This document shows, in pieces, positions 26,520 through 34,216 of a stretch of DNA of 64,000 nucleotides. The notes beneath the pieces are model-generated. The model was not told the DNA's origin, ran no database searches, and worked only from the letters and a program-made list of their open reading frames with translations. This DNA comes from an uncultured Chitinophaga sp. GTDB lineage: Bacteria > Bacteroidota > Bacteroidia > Chitinophagales > Chitinophagaceae. The first letter of the stretch is position 1. Every line of letters starts with the position of its first letter. The translations under genes were made by a program, and so were the position numbers. The stretch covers positions 62,001-126,000 of the forward strand of contig NZ_CALEJS010000032.1 of NCBI RefSeq assembly GCF_937898475.1, written 5' to 3'.

Positions 26520-27947
26520 CTATTCTTTGCCTTTATTGGGCCTTGGAGGGCGCGGTTTGTGATCCCTGTGGCCCCTTGGTTCTCTTGGTTCCTGCCGGTT
26601 ATTGCTGTTATCCTGGCGGGGGCCCTGCTTTTCATGCCGCTGCTTTTGTTGCTGCGGATGTTGCTGTTTCTGCTCCCGGTGTTTTTGTTCTGGTCTTTGG
26701 TGCTGCTGTTTTTGCTCCTGCCTGTTATCACCACCGCCCCTTTTAGGCTGCTGTTGCGGCTGGGATTGTTTTTGACCTCCCTGCTGCGACTGTTGTTTCT
26801 GATGGTGTTGCTGCTTCTGTTTTTCCTTGTCCTTCTGCTTACGTTTGTGCGCAGTTTTTTCCAGGGAGCGAAGGCTGATATGGCCTACTACATCTGCAAA
26901 ACCCAGGTCTGTTTCCTTAGGTTTGGACACCACTACTTCAACGGCTTTGAGTTCCTCGGGTTTAATACCCTGCTTGTTCAGCTGGCGGATCTCTTTAACA
27001 CGGGAAATAGTGAGCGGATATTGTTTATTGCTGCTGTCGTAGCTGTACCACATGAGATTCTTGAAGATATCTCTTTTCTGCAGGCTGGCTACTCCCGCTG
27101 CTGTTTCGATGGTATCGGCGTCTTCGGGGAAGTCTTTCAGTGCATCCAGGTAGGTGTCCAGCTCGTAGTTAAGGCAACATTTGAGGCGGCCGCATTGCCC
27201 GGACAGCTTTGCCTGGTTGATAGACAGGTTCTGATACCTGGCTGCGGTGGTGTTCACGCTTTTGAAATCAGACAGCCAGGTGGAGCAGCAAAGCTCACGT
27301 CCGCAGCTGCCAATACCGCCAACCTTACCTGCTTCCTGCCGGGCGCCTATCTGTCGCATTTCTACCTTTACCCGGAATTCAGACGCATATACCTTGATCA
27401 GCTCGCGGAAATCCACGCGGTCATCTGCAGTATAGAAGAAAGTAGCTTTACGGCCATCGGCCTGTATCTCCACTTCTGTCAGCTTCATTTCAAGGCCCAG
27501 ATTGCGGGCCAGGGCCCTTGCTTTTATCAGTGCTTCCCTTTCGCGGGCCTTGTTCTCGTTCATACGGTGCAGGTCGTCGGCCGTAGGACGGCGCAACACT
27601 TTTTTTACCTCCGGGGTATCTTCTGCCCGCCTTTTTTTCATCTGCAGCTTTACTAACTCGCCCGTAAGGCTTACGGTTCCTATATCAAAACCGCTGATGC
27701 CTTCCACTGTTACCATTTCACCTTTTTCAAAGAGCTGCCTGGTAACATTCCGGAAAAAATCTTTACGACTACCGTTATTAAAGCTTACTTCTATAATATC
27801 AAATGGTGCTAAGCTATCACTCAAGGGAATATTGGCCAGCCAATCAAATACATTAAGCCTGTTACATCCTCCGCTACTGCATCCTCCGTTGCTTTTGCAT
27901 CCTGCTGGCTTCCCATCCGCACCCGTACCACATCCGGCACAAGCCAT
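26520..27947 (-). CDS. ricT: RicT/PSP1-domain protein with long Gln-rich tail
   Basis: RicT (YaaT) is known in Bacillus as part of an Fe-S complex that affects RNase Y and development. The 475-residue protein starts with a Cys-rich segment (seven Cys in the first 28 residues). The PSP1 core (about 40-290) includes the conserved GSCGRELCCSTWL near 215 and GRLKCCLNYELD near 255. After about residue 355 comes a low-complexity tail of Gln, Lys, His, Pro and Arg that is probably disordered. The gene lies 148 bases downstream of holB, the same order as in Bacillus. A separate -7 element (28052-28059) suggests its own transcript as well. Confidence 0.88.
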   Translation of the reverse strand: MACAGCGTGADGKPAGCKSNGGCSSGGCNRLNVFDWLANIPLSDSLAPFDIIEVSFNNGSRKDFFRNVTRQLFEKGEMVTVEGISGFDIGTVSLTGELVKLQMKKRRAEDTPEVKKVLRRPTADDLHRMNENKAREREALIKARALARNLGLEMKLTEVEIQADGRKATFFYTADDRVDFRELIKVYASEFRVKVEMRQIGARQEAGKVGGIGSCGRELCCSTWLSDFKSVNTTAARYQNLSINQAKLSGQCGRLKCCLNYELDTYLDALKDFPEDADTIETAAGVASLQKRDIFKNLMWYSYDSSNKQYPLTISRVKEIRQLNKQGIKPEELKAVEVVVSKPKETDLGFADVVGHISLRSLEKTAHKRKQKDKEKQKQQHHQKQQSQQGGQKQSQPQQQPKRGGGDNRQEQKQQHQRPEQKHREQKQQHPQQQKQRHEKQGPRQDNSNNRQEPREPRGHRDHKPRPPRPNKGKE

Positions 27948-28051
27948 ATTGTTCAGTTTAATTTAAATTTTACCAAATATCAATTCCAGTCCTACCCTCT
28001 GATCTCCTTCAAAATACATATTATTTTAAAGGATACAAAGGACAGTGGGCA

Positions 28052-28059
28052 CAAAGGTA
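28052..28059 (-). promoter_or_regulatory. -7 element of a ricT promoter
   Basis: Reads TACCTTTG on the minus strand and predicts a leader of about 100 bases before the ricT ATG. No clear -33. Confidence 0.4.
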
Positions 28060-28095
28060 GCTAAAATCGGGGAAAGGTTGGCGGGATCGCCAATT

Positions 28096-29235
28096 TTAGA
28101 GCACCGGCAAGGGTTTATTCCGGAAAATGTACTGCAGGCGGATGGATAGCGCGTGAAATAGCAGCTTGGCATTGGCATTGCGTTCAATATAATAGCAGGC
28201 GTTATCCAGCAGTTCCATGATGCTCTCCATTTGTTGGAGGTTGGCCAGCTTATTCAGCTTGGCGGCAAAATCCATTTCTTCTTCAGAAAATGCCAGCTGT
28301 TCCCGGTTCAGGAACTGAAGACGCAGGCTATGCTCCAGCAGGTTGATAAAATAGCGAAGGAACTGTTTCTGGTTCTCGCGCCCGGTTTTGGTGCTGGCCA
28401 TCTGTTCTATCCATGCCTGGAGTGCAGGACGATTGCCGGTAAATATAAAGTTCAGCCAGTTGCGCAGCAGCTCATGGTAATCATCCTCTGCATTCTGCAA
28501 AAGGGTTAATGCTTCGCGGTAATTTCCCATGGCAATGGTAGCCGCCTGTCTTGCTTTGGCAGGGGCTGCTCTGGCCCGGCTCACCAGCGCATCAACCAGC
28601 ACTTCTTTGGGAAGCGGGTTAACCCTGATCAGGTGGGTGCGGGAGAGAATGGTGGCCAGTATTTGCTCCTGGTTTTCCGCTACCAGTATAAACAGGGTAT
28701 TGGCCGGTGGTTCTTCTATCAGTTTCAGCAAACGGTTGCCTTCGTTGCCCAGGTATTCGGGCATCCACATCAGCAGTATCTTGTACTGGCTTTCAAAGCT
28801 TTTAAGACTGAGTTTGCGGATGATATCATGACATTCATTGGCCGTAATATTGCCCTGCTTATTCTCTGCCCCGATAAACTGCAGCCAGTCATAGGCATTG
28901 CCATAGGGATGAGTGCCGATAAACTCCCGCCATTCAGCCGCATAATCTGTACTCAGTGGTTTATCGCCGGGCTTGCGCGGAATAACAGGATAGGAAAAGT
29001 GAATGTCCGGGTGGATATACTGCGATGCTTTGACGCAGGCCGGGCATTGTCCGCAGGCATCGTTCTCCTGCTTGTTCTCACACACAAGATATTGGGTAAA
29101 CGCCAGCGCCAGGGGTAAACCGCCCGCGCCTTCCGGGGCCAGCAGCAGCATGGCATGGCTAAGCCGGTTTTGTTGTACTGCCTGCACCAGCTGATGGTGA
29201 ATATTTTCCTGTCCTATGATATCAGAGAATAGCAT
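28096..29235 (-). CDS. holB: DNA polymerase III subunit delta prime
   Basis: HolB is part of the clamp loader that places the beta sliding clamp on DNA. The 379-residue protein has the AAA+ fold with a Cys4 zinc module (Cys in VCEN, then ACGQCPAC, residues about 51-66). The Walker A position reads APEGAGGLPLA and lacks the Lys, fitting a subunit that does not hydrolyse ATP. The sensor block LLKLIEEPPANTLFIL lies near 167-182. A perfect promoter ends 7 bases before the ATG, and ricT follows. Confidence 0.9.
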   Translation of the reverse strand: MLFSDIIGQENIHHQLVQAVQQNRLSHAMLLLAPEGAGGLPLALAFTQYLVCENKQENDACGQCPACVKASQYIHPDIHFSYPVIPRKPGDKPLSTDYAAEWREFIGTHPYGNAYDWLQFIGAENKQGNITANECHDIIRKLSLKSFESQYKILLMWMPEYLGNEGNRLLKLIEEPPANTLFILVAENQEQILATILSRTHLIRVNPLPKEVLVDALVSRARAAPAKARQAATIAMGNYREALTLLQNAEDDYHELLRNWLNFIFTGNRPALQAWIEQMASTKTGRENQKQFLRYFINLLEHSLRLQFLNREQLAFSEEEMDFAAKLNKLANLQQMESIMELLDNACYYIERNANAKLLFHALSIRLQYIFRNKPLPVL

Positions 29236-29242
29236 GAGGCAG

Positions 29243-29273
29243 CAAATCTAACACACTATTTCAGTGAAACAAA
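29243..29273 (-). promoter_or_regulatory. Consensus promoter of holB, predicts leaderless mRNA
   Basis: On the minus strand TTTG (29270-29273), exactly 19 bases, then TAGATTTG (29243-29250). The expected start is at about 29236, next to the ATG at 29235. The -33 box lies inside the 3' end of the upstream lipoprotein gene. Confidence 0.75.
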
Positions 29274-29792
29274 ACAGACGTCGGTAAAAGTGCCGGTGCC
29301 CTTTACGGTGTGGTTATTGGCTTCAAAGTAGTAGGTGCCTGTCATGGTCAGCTTTTGAGGATCCCATTTGGTTAGCAGCACGCAGGAGGTATCGGTTTCA
29401 AAGTATTTGATGGTGGTGCCCTCTCTTATACCTGCCAAAACCAGTCCCTGGTTCACTCCCCGGTTGGTTTTGCTGTAATAATAAACTTTTTCGGGAAGGC
29501 TGTCATCCCATATGGCGTCGTTATGATATGGCCCGTCAAGCAGGTTAATAATAAGCTTGAAAGAATCTATCAGGGCTTCGGTGGCCAGGTGTTTATAGTT
29601 CCCGGTGTCCGCGGTGGTGCGAAATAAGGTGTTATTACTTATGTCAAGATCAATACCGCTGCTATCCTGGAAAGCCAGGTGCATGGTATAGCCTGAACAA
29701 CTGTACGAAGGGGAATTACTGCCACTCTCACACGCACACCACATTCCCGAAAGTACAGCCACTGTTAATAAGGACAGTAGTTGTCTTTGCAT
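29256..29792 (-). CDS. Small lipoprotein of unknown function
   Basis: The 178-residue protein has an N-terminal hydrophobic signal ending in MWCAC (Cys21), so it is probably lipid-anchored. The mature part is beta-rich with Asp/Asn and aromatic residues and no motif I recognise. It contains several Cys (residues near 21, 32 and later SCVLL and VCFV), which may form disulfides. It sits between the glutathione peroxidase gene and holB; its last 18 bases carry the -33 box of the holB promoter. Confidence 0.6.
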   Translation of the reverse strand: MQRQLLSLLTVAVLSGMWCACESGSNSPSYSCSGYTMHLAFQDSSGIDLDISNNTLFRTTADTGNYKHLATEALIDSFKLIINLLDGPYHNDAIWDDSLPEKVYYYSKTNRGVNQGLVLAGIREGTTIKYFETDTSCVLLTKWDPQKLTMTGTYYFEANNHTVKGTGTFTDVCFVSLK

Positions 29793-29837
29793 ATGTATTA
29801 TACTCGGTTGAATAGTTATTATCCGCTTGACTGTCCA

Positions 29838-29865
29838 CCTGTCCCGAAGCTTGCTGCGGGACAGG
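29838..29865. repeat. Perfect 9-bp inverted repeat
   Basis: CCTGTCCCG (29838-29846) and CGGGACAGG (29857-29865) flank a 10-base AAGCTTGCTG. There is no T-run. It resembles a repetitive extragenic palindrome and could sit at the 3' end of the peroxidase transcript. Confidence 0.5.
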
Positions 29866-29925
29866 CGTTCAGTTCATTACACAGGTAAGGTGGCAATAGT
29901 TATGAGAGGGAGCAGCCCTGATACA

Positions 29926-30459
29926 TCAATTGTAACGCTTTTCGATTGCAGCGATCACTTCTTCTGACAGGGGCTGTGTTTTTGGAGAAAATACGGCTAC
30001 CAGGTTACCTTTTTCATCGATCAGGTATTTCTGGAAGTTCCAGGTAACTTCTTCCGGCTGAAAGTGTTTTGCCTTGCTCTCTGCCAGCAGCCATTTGTAC
30101 AAAGGATGAATATCGTCCCCCTTTACAGATATTTTTGCTGCCATTGGGAAAGTTACAGCATATTTCCTGCTGCAGAATTCCTGTATCTCTTTGTTGCTGC
30201 CAGGCTCCTGCCCGTGAAAATTGTTAGCCGGAAAACCAACTATCACCAGTTTGCCCTGGTACTTTTTGTAAAGTTTTTCCAGGTCGGCATATTGCGGGGT
30301 ATTGCCGCATTGGGAGGCAGTGTTAACGATCAGGATCTTTTTGCCTTTATAATCGGCAAAATTGATCTTTCCGCCATCAATAGATTCTACTTTAAAGCTA
30401 TAAAAGGCTCCCGGTGCTGATAACAGTAACACCATGGATATAAGCAATGATTTAAACAT
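29926..30459 (-). CDS. Glutathione peroxidase family thiol peroxidase
   Basis: The 177-residue protein has a short hydrophobic signal (to about residue 20) and a thioredoxin-type fold. It shows the peroxidatic Cys in NTASQCGNTPQY (near 52), the Gln of GFPANNFHGQEP (near 84) and the Trp of VTWNFQKYL (near 139). The usual second Cys in FPCNQF is Ala here (FPANNF), so the resolving Cys of the standard two-Cys mechanism is absent. The signal suggests a periplasmic place, unlike most Gpx. A -7 element lies 20 bases upstream. Confidence 0.88.
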   Translation of the reverse strand: MFKSLLISMVLLLSAPGAFYSFKVESIDGGKINFADYKGKKILIVNTASQCGNTPQYADLEKLYKKYQGKLVIVGFPANNFHGQEPGSNKEIQEFCSRKYAVTFPMAAKISVKGDDIHPLYKWLLAESKAKHFQPEEVTWNFQKYLIDEKGNLVAVFSPKTQPLSEEVIAAIEKRYN

Positions 30460-30479
30460 AATAGCGCATTTTTATGAGG

Positions 30480-30487
30480 CAAAGTTA
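30480..30487 (-). promoter_or_regulatory. -7 element of the peroxidase gene
   Basis: Reads TAACTTTG on the minus strand and predicts a leader of about 14 bases. Confidence 0.42.
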
Positions 30488-30546
30488 GCTGGTGGATATC
30501 AGTTGGTAAAGTTAATATATCCTGTGTCAAAATATTCAATAATTAA

Positions 30547-31242
30547 TTAGCGGGTAAATGCCAGTGCGCAGACGCTTACAATAGCACCGGCCTCCCTGAG
30601 TGCCAGGCAGCAGGCTTCCGTGGTGGCGCCGGTAGTAATCACATCGTCAATGAGCAATACATGACGCCCGCGCAGATCTGCGGTTGCCGCCGCAGTAAAT
30701 ACACCCGACACGTTCTCCCAGCGGGATACCCGGTTCTTACGGGTCTGGGAATCAGTATAACTGAGCCGCTTCAGGGCATGCGGCAGCACCGGGCGGTGAA
30801 TGATCTCAGCCAGGCCGGCGGCAAGCAGGGCAGACTGGTTATAACCGCGGCGGCGAACCCTGGTTTTATGCAGGGGAACGGGAACAATGCAGTCAATTTC
30901 GTTTAGCCATGTACTTTGCTGCAGCATAAGTCCCATCTGGCGGCCTAAATGCAGGGCAATGTCCCGTCGCCGGTGATATTTGAACTGGTGAACCAGGCGG
31001 CGTACCATAGCGCCCTGGTTGTAATAATACGCGGCCATGGCATGATGCACTTTTGTTCTTCCCCAGAATACCTTTTCCAGGGCATTATCGGCATACAAAT
31101 GGAAGCCGGTAAGGGGAAGGCGGTGCTGGCAACGCAGGCAGAGCACATCTTCTGCGGCAGTAAGCCCTTCACCGCAATTGTCACAGACATGCGGATAAAA
31201 AAGATGTACCAGGGAAACAAACAGGTTCCGGATCATGGTCAT
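30547..31242 (-). CDS. comF: ComF-family phosphoribosyltransferase-like protein
   Basis: The 231-residue protein has the ComF plan: an N-terminal Cys4 zinc ribbon (CDNC and CLRC, residues about 19-39) and a phosphoribosyltransferase domain with the PRPP motif VLLIDDVITTGATTEA near 199-214. ComF proteins support DNA uptake or recombination in several bacteria; a clear enzymatic activity is not known. I chose the ATG at 31242 over the GTG at 31275. The gene follows radA by 42 bases on the same strand, which fits a recombination role. Confidence 0.85.
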   Translation of the reverse strand: MTMIRNLFVSLVHLFYPHVCDNCGEGLTAAEDVLCLRCQHRLPLTGFHLYADNALEKVFWGRTKVHHAMAAYYYNQGAMVRRLVHQFKYHRRRDIALHLGRQMGLMLQQSTWLNEIDCIVPVPLHKTRVRRRGYNQSALLAAGLAEIIHRPVLPHALKRLSYTDSQTRKNRVSRWENVSGVFTAAATADLRGRHVLLIDDVITTGATTEACCLALREAGAIVSVCALAFTR

Positions 31243-31284
31243 AACAATGGGGTTTAAAAGCTGCAAGATAATCACTTACAGCTT

Positions 31285-32652
31285 TCAGAAGAGCTGTTGG
31301 TACACTTCATCCACCCGGCCTACCGGCACTACTTCAATATCAAATTTACCGGCGCCGCCTTTCTTGTTGTACCGGGATATAAAGATCTTATCGAACCCAA
31401 GCTTTTCTGCTTCCGCAATGCGTTGTTCAATACGGTTCACTGCGCGGATTTCCCCGCTGAGCCCCACTTCACCGGCAAAACAGATCTTGCTGCCGATAGC
31501 TGTATCTTCATATGATGAGAGCAGGGCACACAATACGGCAAGATCAATGGCAGGATCTTCTACCCGGATGCCGCCTGCAATGTTGAGAAACACATCTTTT
31601 ACACCAAAATGAAAGCCACCACGTTTTTCCAGTACAGCCAGCAGCAGTTGAAGACGGCGAAGATCAAAACCGGTGGCGGTACGTTGCGGTGTACCATACA
31701 CAGATTGGGTTACCAGCGCCTGCACTTCCACCAGCATAGGCCGCATGCCTTCCATCGTTGCGGCAATGGCCACTCCGCTTAGCTGGTCTTCCCGCTGCGA
31801 GATCAGTATTTCTGATGGATTGGTAACCTGCCGCAAACCCTGTCCCGTCATTTCATAAATGCCAAGTTCTGCGGTGGATCCAAACCTGTTCTTGATAGTT
31901 CGCAAAATGCGATAGGAATAGTGCTGGTCGCCTTCAAACTGCAGTACAGTGTCTACCATGTGCTCCAGAATTTTAGGCCCGGCAATAGCGCCATCTTTGG
32001 TAATGTGACCAATGAGGAAAACAGGCGTATGTGTTTCTTTGGCAAAACGTTGCATTTCTGCTGCAGTTTCCCGTATCTGGGATATACTGCCCGGCGCTGC
32101 TTCAATGAAAGGCGATTGAAGGGTTTGTATCGAATCAATGATCACAAGTTGGGGGTGCAGTTTTTTTACTTCCTGGAAGATAGTTTGGGTAGACGTTTCC
32201 GTAAGAAGGTAGAACTGATCATTTTTTATTCCCAGGCGGTCTGCACGCATCTTTACCTGTTGTGCACTTTCTTCTCCGCTTACGTAAAGGGTGGTGATAT
32301 GCGGCAGCAGCAGCGCGTTCTGCAAGAAAAGTGTAGACTTACCAATGCCGGGCTCTCCACCCACCAGTACCAGCGAGCCAGGTACAATACCACCGCCGAG
32401 TACGCGGTTAAGCTCTGCATCAGGTGTCAGCAGCCGCTCTTCTTCAGTGCCGCTTATTTCCGAAAGGTTAATGATGTTATCAGAGCGGGAAGGCGCTTCC
32501 TGTTTCCAGTTATTATTACGCAGGGGAACATCTTTCTGTATCTTTTCTTCTACAAACGTGTTCCATTGTCCGCAGCTCGGACACCTTCCGTTCCATTTAG
32601 CTGATTCGTATCCACATTGCTGACAAAAGAAGGCGGTCTTTATCTTGCTCAT
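31285..32652 (-). CDS. radA: DNA repair protein RadA
   Basis: RadA is a hexameric helicase-like ATPase that extends RecA-made joints and helps process recombination branches. The 455-residue protein has the N-terminal Cys4 zinc finger (CQQC, then CPSC), Walker A GGEPGIGKST near residue 95, the RadA-specific KNRFG near 253 and a C-terminal Lon-like domain. The start is the ATG at 32652. The longer frame upstream runs through AT-rich repeats and would put about 20 residues before the zinc finger. It probably forms a transcript with comF. Confidence 0.94.
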   Translation of the reverse strand: MSKIKTAFFCQQCGYESAKWNGRCPSCGQWNTFVEEKIQKDVPLRNNNWKQEAPSRSDNIINLSEISGTEEERLLTPDAELNRVLGGGIVPGSLVLVGGEPGIGKSTLFLQNALLLPHITTLYVSGEESAQQVKMRADRLGIKNDQFYLLTETSTQTIFQEVKKLHPQLVIIDSIQTLQSPFIEAAPGSISQIRETAAEMQRFAKETHTPVFLIGHITKDGAIAGPKILEHMVDTVLQFEGDQHYSYRILRTIKNRFGSTAELGIYEMTGQGLRQVTNPSEILISQREDQLSGVAIAATMEGMRPMLVEVQALVTQSVYGTPQRTATGFDLRRLQLLLAVLEKRGGFHFGVKDVFLNIAGGIRVEDPAIDLAVLCALLSSYEDTAIGSKICFAGEVGLSGEIRAVNRIEQRIAEAEKLGFDKIFISRYNKKGGAGKFDIEVVPVGRVDEVYQQLF

Positions 32653-32660
32653 AAAAAAAT

Positions 32661-32725
32661 GTTTGAACGTCTGAAGATCGGAAAGTTTGAAAAGGGGGTA
32701 AAACGTTATCAAACGTTCAAACTTT
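32661..32725 (-). repeat. Mutually exclusive hairpins in the radA leader
   Basis: GTTTGAACGT (32661-32670) pairs perfectly with ACGTTCAAAC (32713-32722), and AAAGTTTGAA (32682-32691) pairs perfectly with TTCAAACTTT (32716-32725). The two right-hand arms overlap, so only one hairpin can form. On the minus strand the longer one ends 8 bases before the radA ATG and is followed by seven T. Confidence 0.6.
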
Positions 32726-33180
32726 AAACTTTCAATTCTTCACCTCAAACATAGGAAAAAGAAAAAGAGCCAACAGAAGATTCCGTTGACTCTTTCTACT
32801 TACTAACCCATTAAATTCAGGTCTAAATTACTAAATGGGTTCAGAATAAAAAAGTTTATTTAATTGATGTGAATAACTTTTGAAAAGTTTTCATAATGTG
32901 ACAGATCGGCTCCCATCGCTTGTTTCAGCGCATTTTGAATTTAATATTACTTGCATTGTTCGGTCGTAAAATATTGATAAATAGGAGTGATAACCGTTTA
33001 TTTTACATATGAAAAAAGCCTAATAATATAGGTTTTAATTACTGTCAAATAGTCTTATATGACAGGGGGTACTTTTTGTTCAGCGTCATAATGACAGTGT
33101 TAATTTTTTAAACTGACAAGACGCCGCAGCCTTAAGCCTTCATTTCTTAAGGAAACCTTAAAAAGGGCTGAACCGTATTG
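32726..33180. other. Gene-free divergent region with several hairpins
   Basis: No ORF with protein-like character lies between radA and the peptidase gene. I see an 11-bp near-perfect stem (32764-32774 with 32785-32795), T-rich on its minus-strand exit. I also see an 8-bp stem (32805-32812 with 32834-32841) and a small palindrome (32875-32889). A minus-strand transcript ending at 32764 is conceivable. I do not recognise a known RNA family. Confidence 0.4.
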
Positions 33181-33210
33181 TTTGGATGAAAATTTGATCA
33201 TTTACCTTAG
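33181..33210 (+). promoter_or_regulatory. Probable promoter of the YugP-like gene
   Basis: TTTG (33181-33184), 18 bases, then TACCTTAG (33203-33210), one base from consensus. It lies before the ATG at 33242 and therefore inside the longer TTG-start frame, which argues against that start. Confidence 0.45.
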
Positions 33211-33241
33211 TAATTTTACAACATATTTTAACCTATTGAGC

Positions 33242-33967
33242 ATGACACCAAGTTTGATGTTATTTATTATGCCCGGTATGCCCCCCGGCGTGATGTTCTT
33301 ATCCCTGCTGTTCATCGGTATCAGCATGCTCGTCAGCTGGCGCCTCAAAAGCAAGTTTAAGCAATATAGCGAGGTGCCTACCTCATCCGGGATGACCGGA
33401 AAGCAGATTGCCGAAAAAATGCTGCGGGATAATGGAATTTATGATGTGCAGGTGGTTTCTGTGGATGGTTTCCTGTCAGATCACTATAATCCTGCCAATA
33501 AAACCGTAAATCTTAGTCCGGAAGTATATAGCAGCGCCAGTGTTGCTGCCGCTGCCGTAGCCGCCCATGAGTGCGGCCACGCAGTTCAGCACGCTGCTTC
33601 CTACCGCTGGCTGGCCATGCGCTCTAAACTGGTGCCGGCGGTACAGATCAGCTCCAGCCTGGTACAATGGGTCCTGCTGGGCGGTATATTGCTGGTAAAC
33701 GTGTTCCCGGCCCTGCTGCTGGGCGGTATTATACTGTTTGGCGTAACCACTCTGTTCTCTGTGATCACGCTGCCGGTGGAGTTTGATGCATCCCGGAGGG
33801 CACTGGCGTGGTTAAACAGCGCCGCTATTATGAGACCCCAGGAGCACAGCAAGGCCAAAGATGCCCTCTGGTGGGCCGCTATGACCTATGTTGTAGCCGC
33901 CGTAGCGTCTATCGTTACACTTTTCCAGTACCTCATGATCTACATGGGCGCCCGGAACCGGGACTAG
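33242..33967 (+). CDS. YugP-like membrane zinc metallopeptidase
   Basis: The 241-residue protein matches the Zn_peptidase_2 family (PF04298). It has a hydrophobic N-terminus (residues 1-35), a soluble part with the zinc motif AAHECGHAVQH near residue 104, and several C-terminal membrane segments. The second half contains LPVEFDASRRALAWL, with the Glu that completes the metal site. The natural substrate is unknown. The ATG at 33242 gives the typical family start (MTPSLMLFIMPGMPPG). Confidence 0.85.
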   Translation: MTPSLMLFIMPGMPPGVMFLSLLFIGISMLVSWRLKSKFKQYSEVPTSSGMTGKQIAEKMLRDNGIYDVQVVSVDGFLSDHYNPANKTVNLSPEVYSSASVAAAAVAAHECGHAVQHAASYRWLAMRSKLVPAVQISSSLVQWVLLGGILLVNVFPALLLGGIILFGVTTLFSVITLPVEFDASRRALAWLNSAAIMRPQEHSKAKDALWWAAMTYVVAAVASIVTLFQYLMIYMGARNRD

Positions 33968-33999
33968 TAAACTTTGTCAGGATTGCACCACTTATAAGG

Positions 34000-34036
34000 A
34001 AAAAATCCCATTTGTCAGTCGGCAATGGGATTTTTT
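34000..34036 (+). terminator. Intrinsic terminator after the peptidase gene
   Basis: A perfect 13-bp stem (34000-34012 with 34024-34036) is A-rich on the left and ends in six T on the right. It could act on both strands. Confidence 0.88.
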
Positions 34037-34216
34037 CAATTTAGCTATTAAATTCATTCGCTTTAATTTAATTTTCCTTTAATTAAATATATACTTTTAG
34101 ACTGTAGGGACAAATGCGGCTAAATTGCCTTCATCATATTGCTGTTTAACGAAGTGTCCGGTTGGGCCGCCGGCCTTCCCCCTTCAAGACAAGATAATTG
34201 AACCAAAATATTGCTT

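Noticed and set aside
26559..27656. 365-codon plus-strand ORF antisense to ricT
   Set aside because: It mirrors the Gln/Lys-rich ricT tail as Leu/Phe-rich low complexity. RicT has clear family motifs and this frame has none.
32726..33180. 6S RNA or other named RNA in the radA-peptidase gap
   Set aside because: Hairpins exist, but no known RNA signature could be matched by eye.
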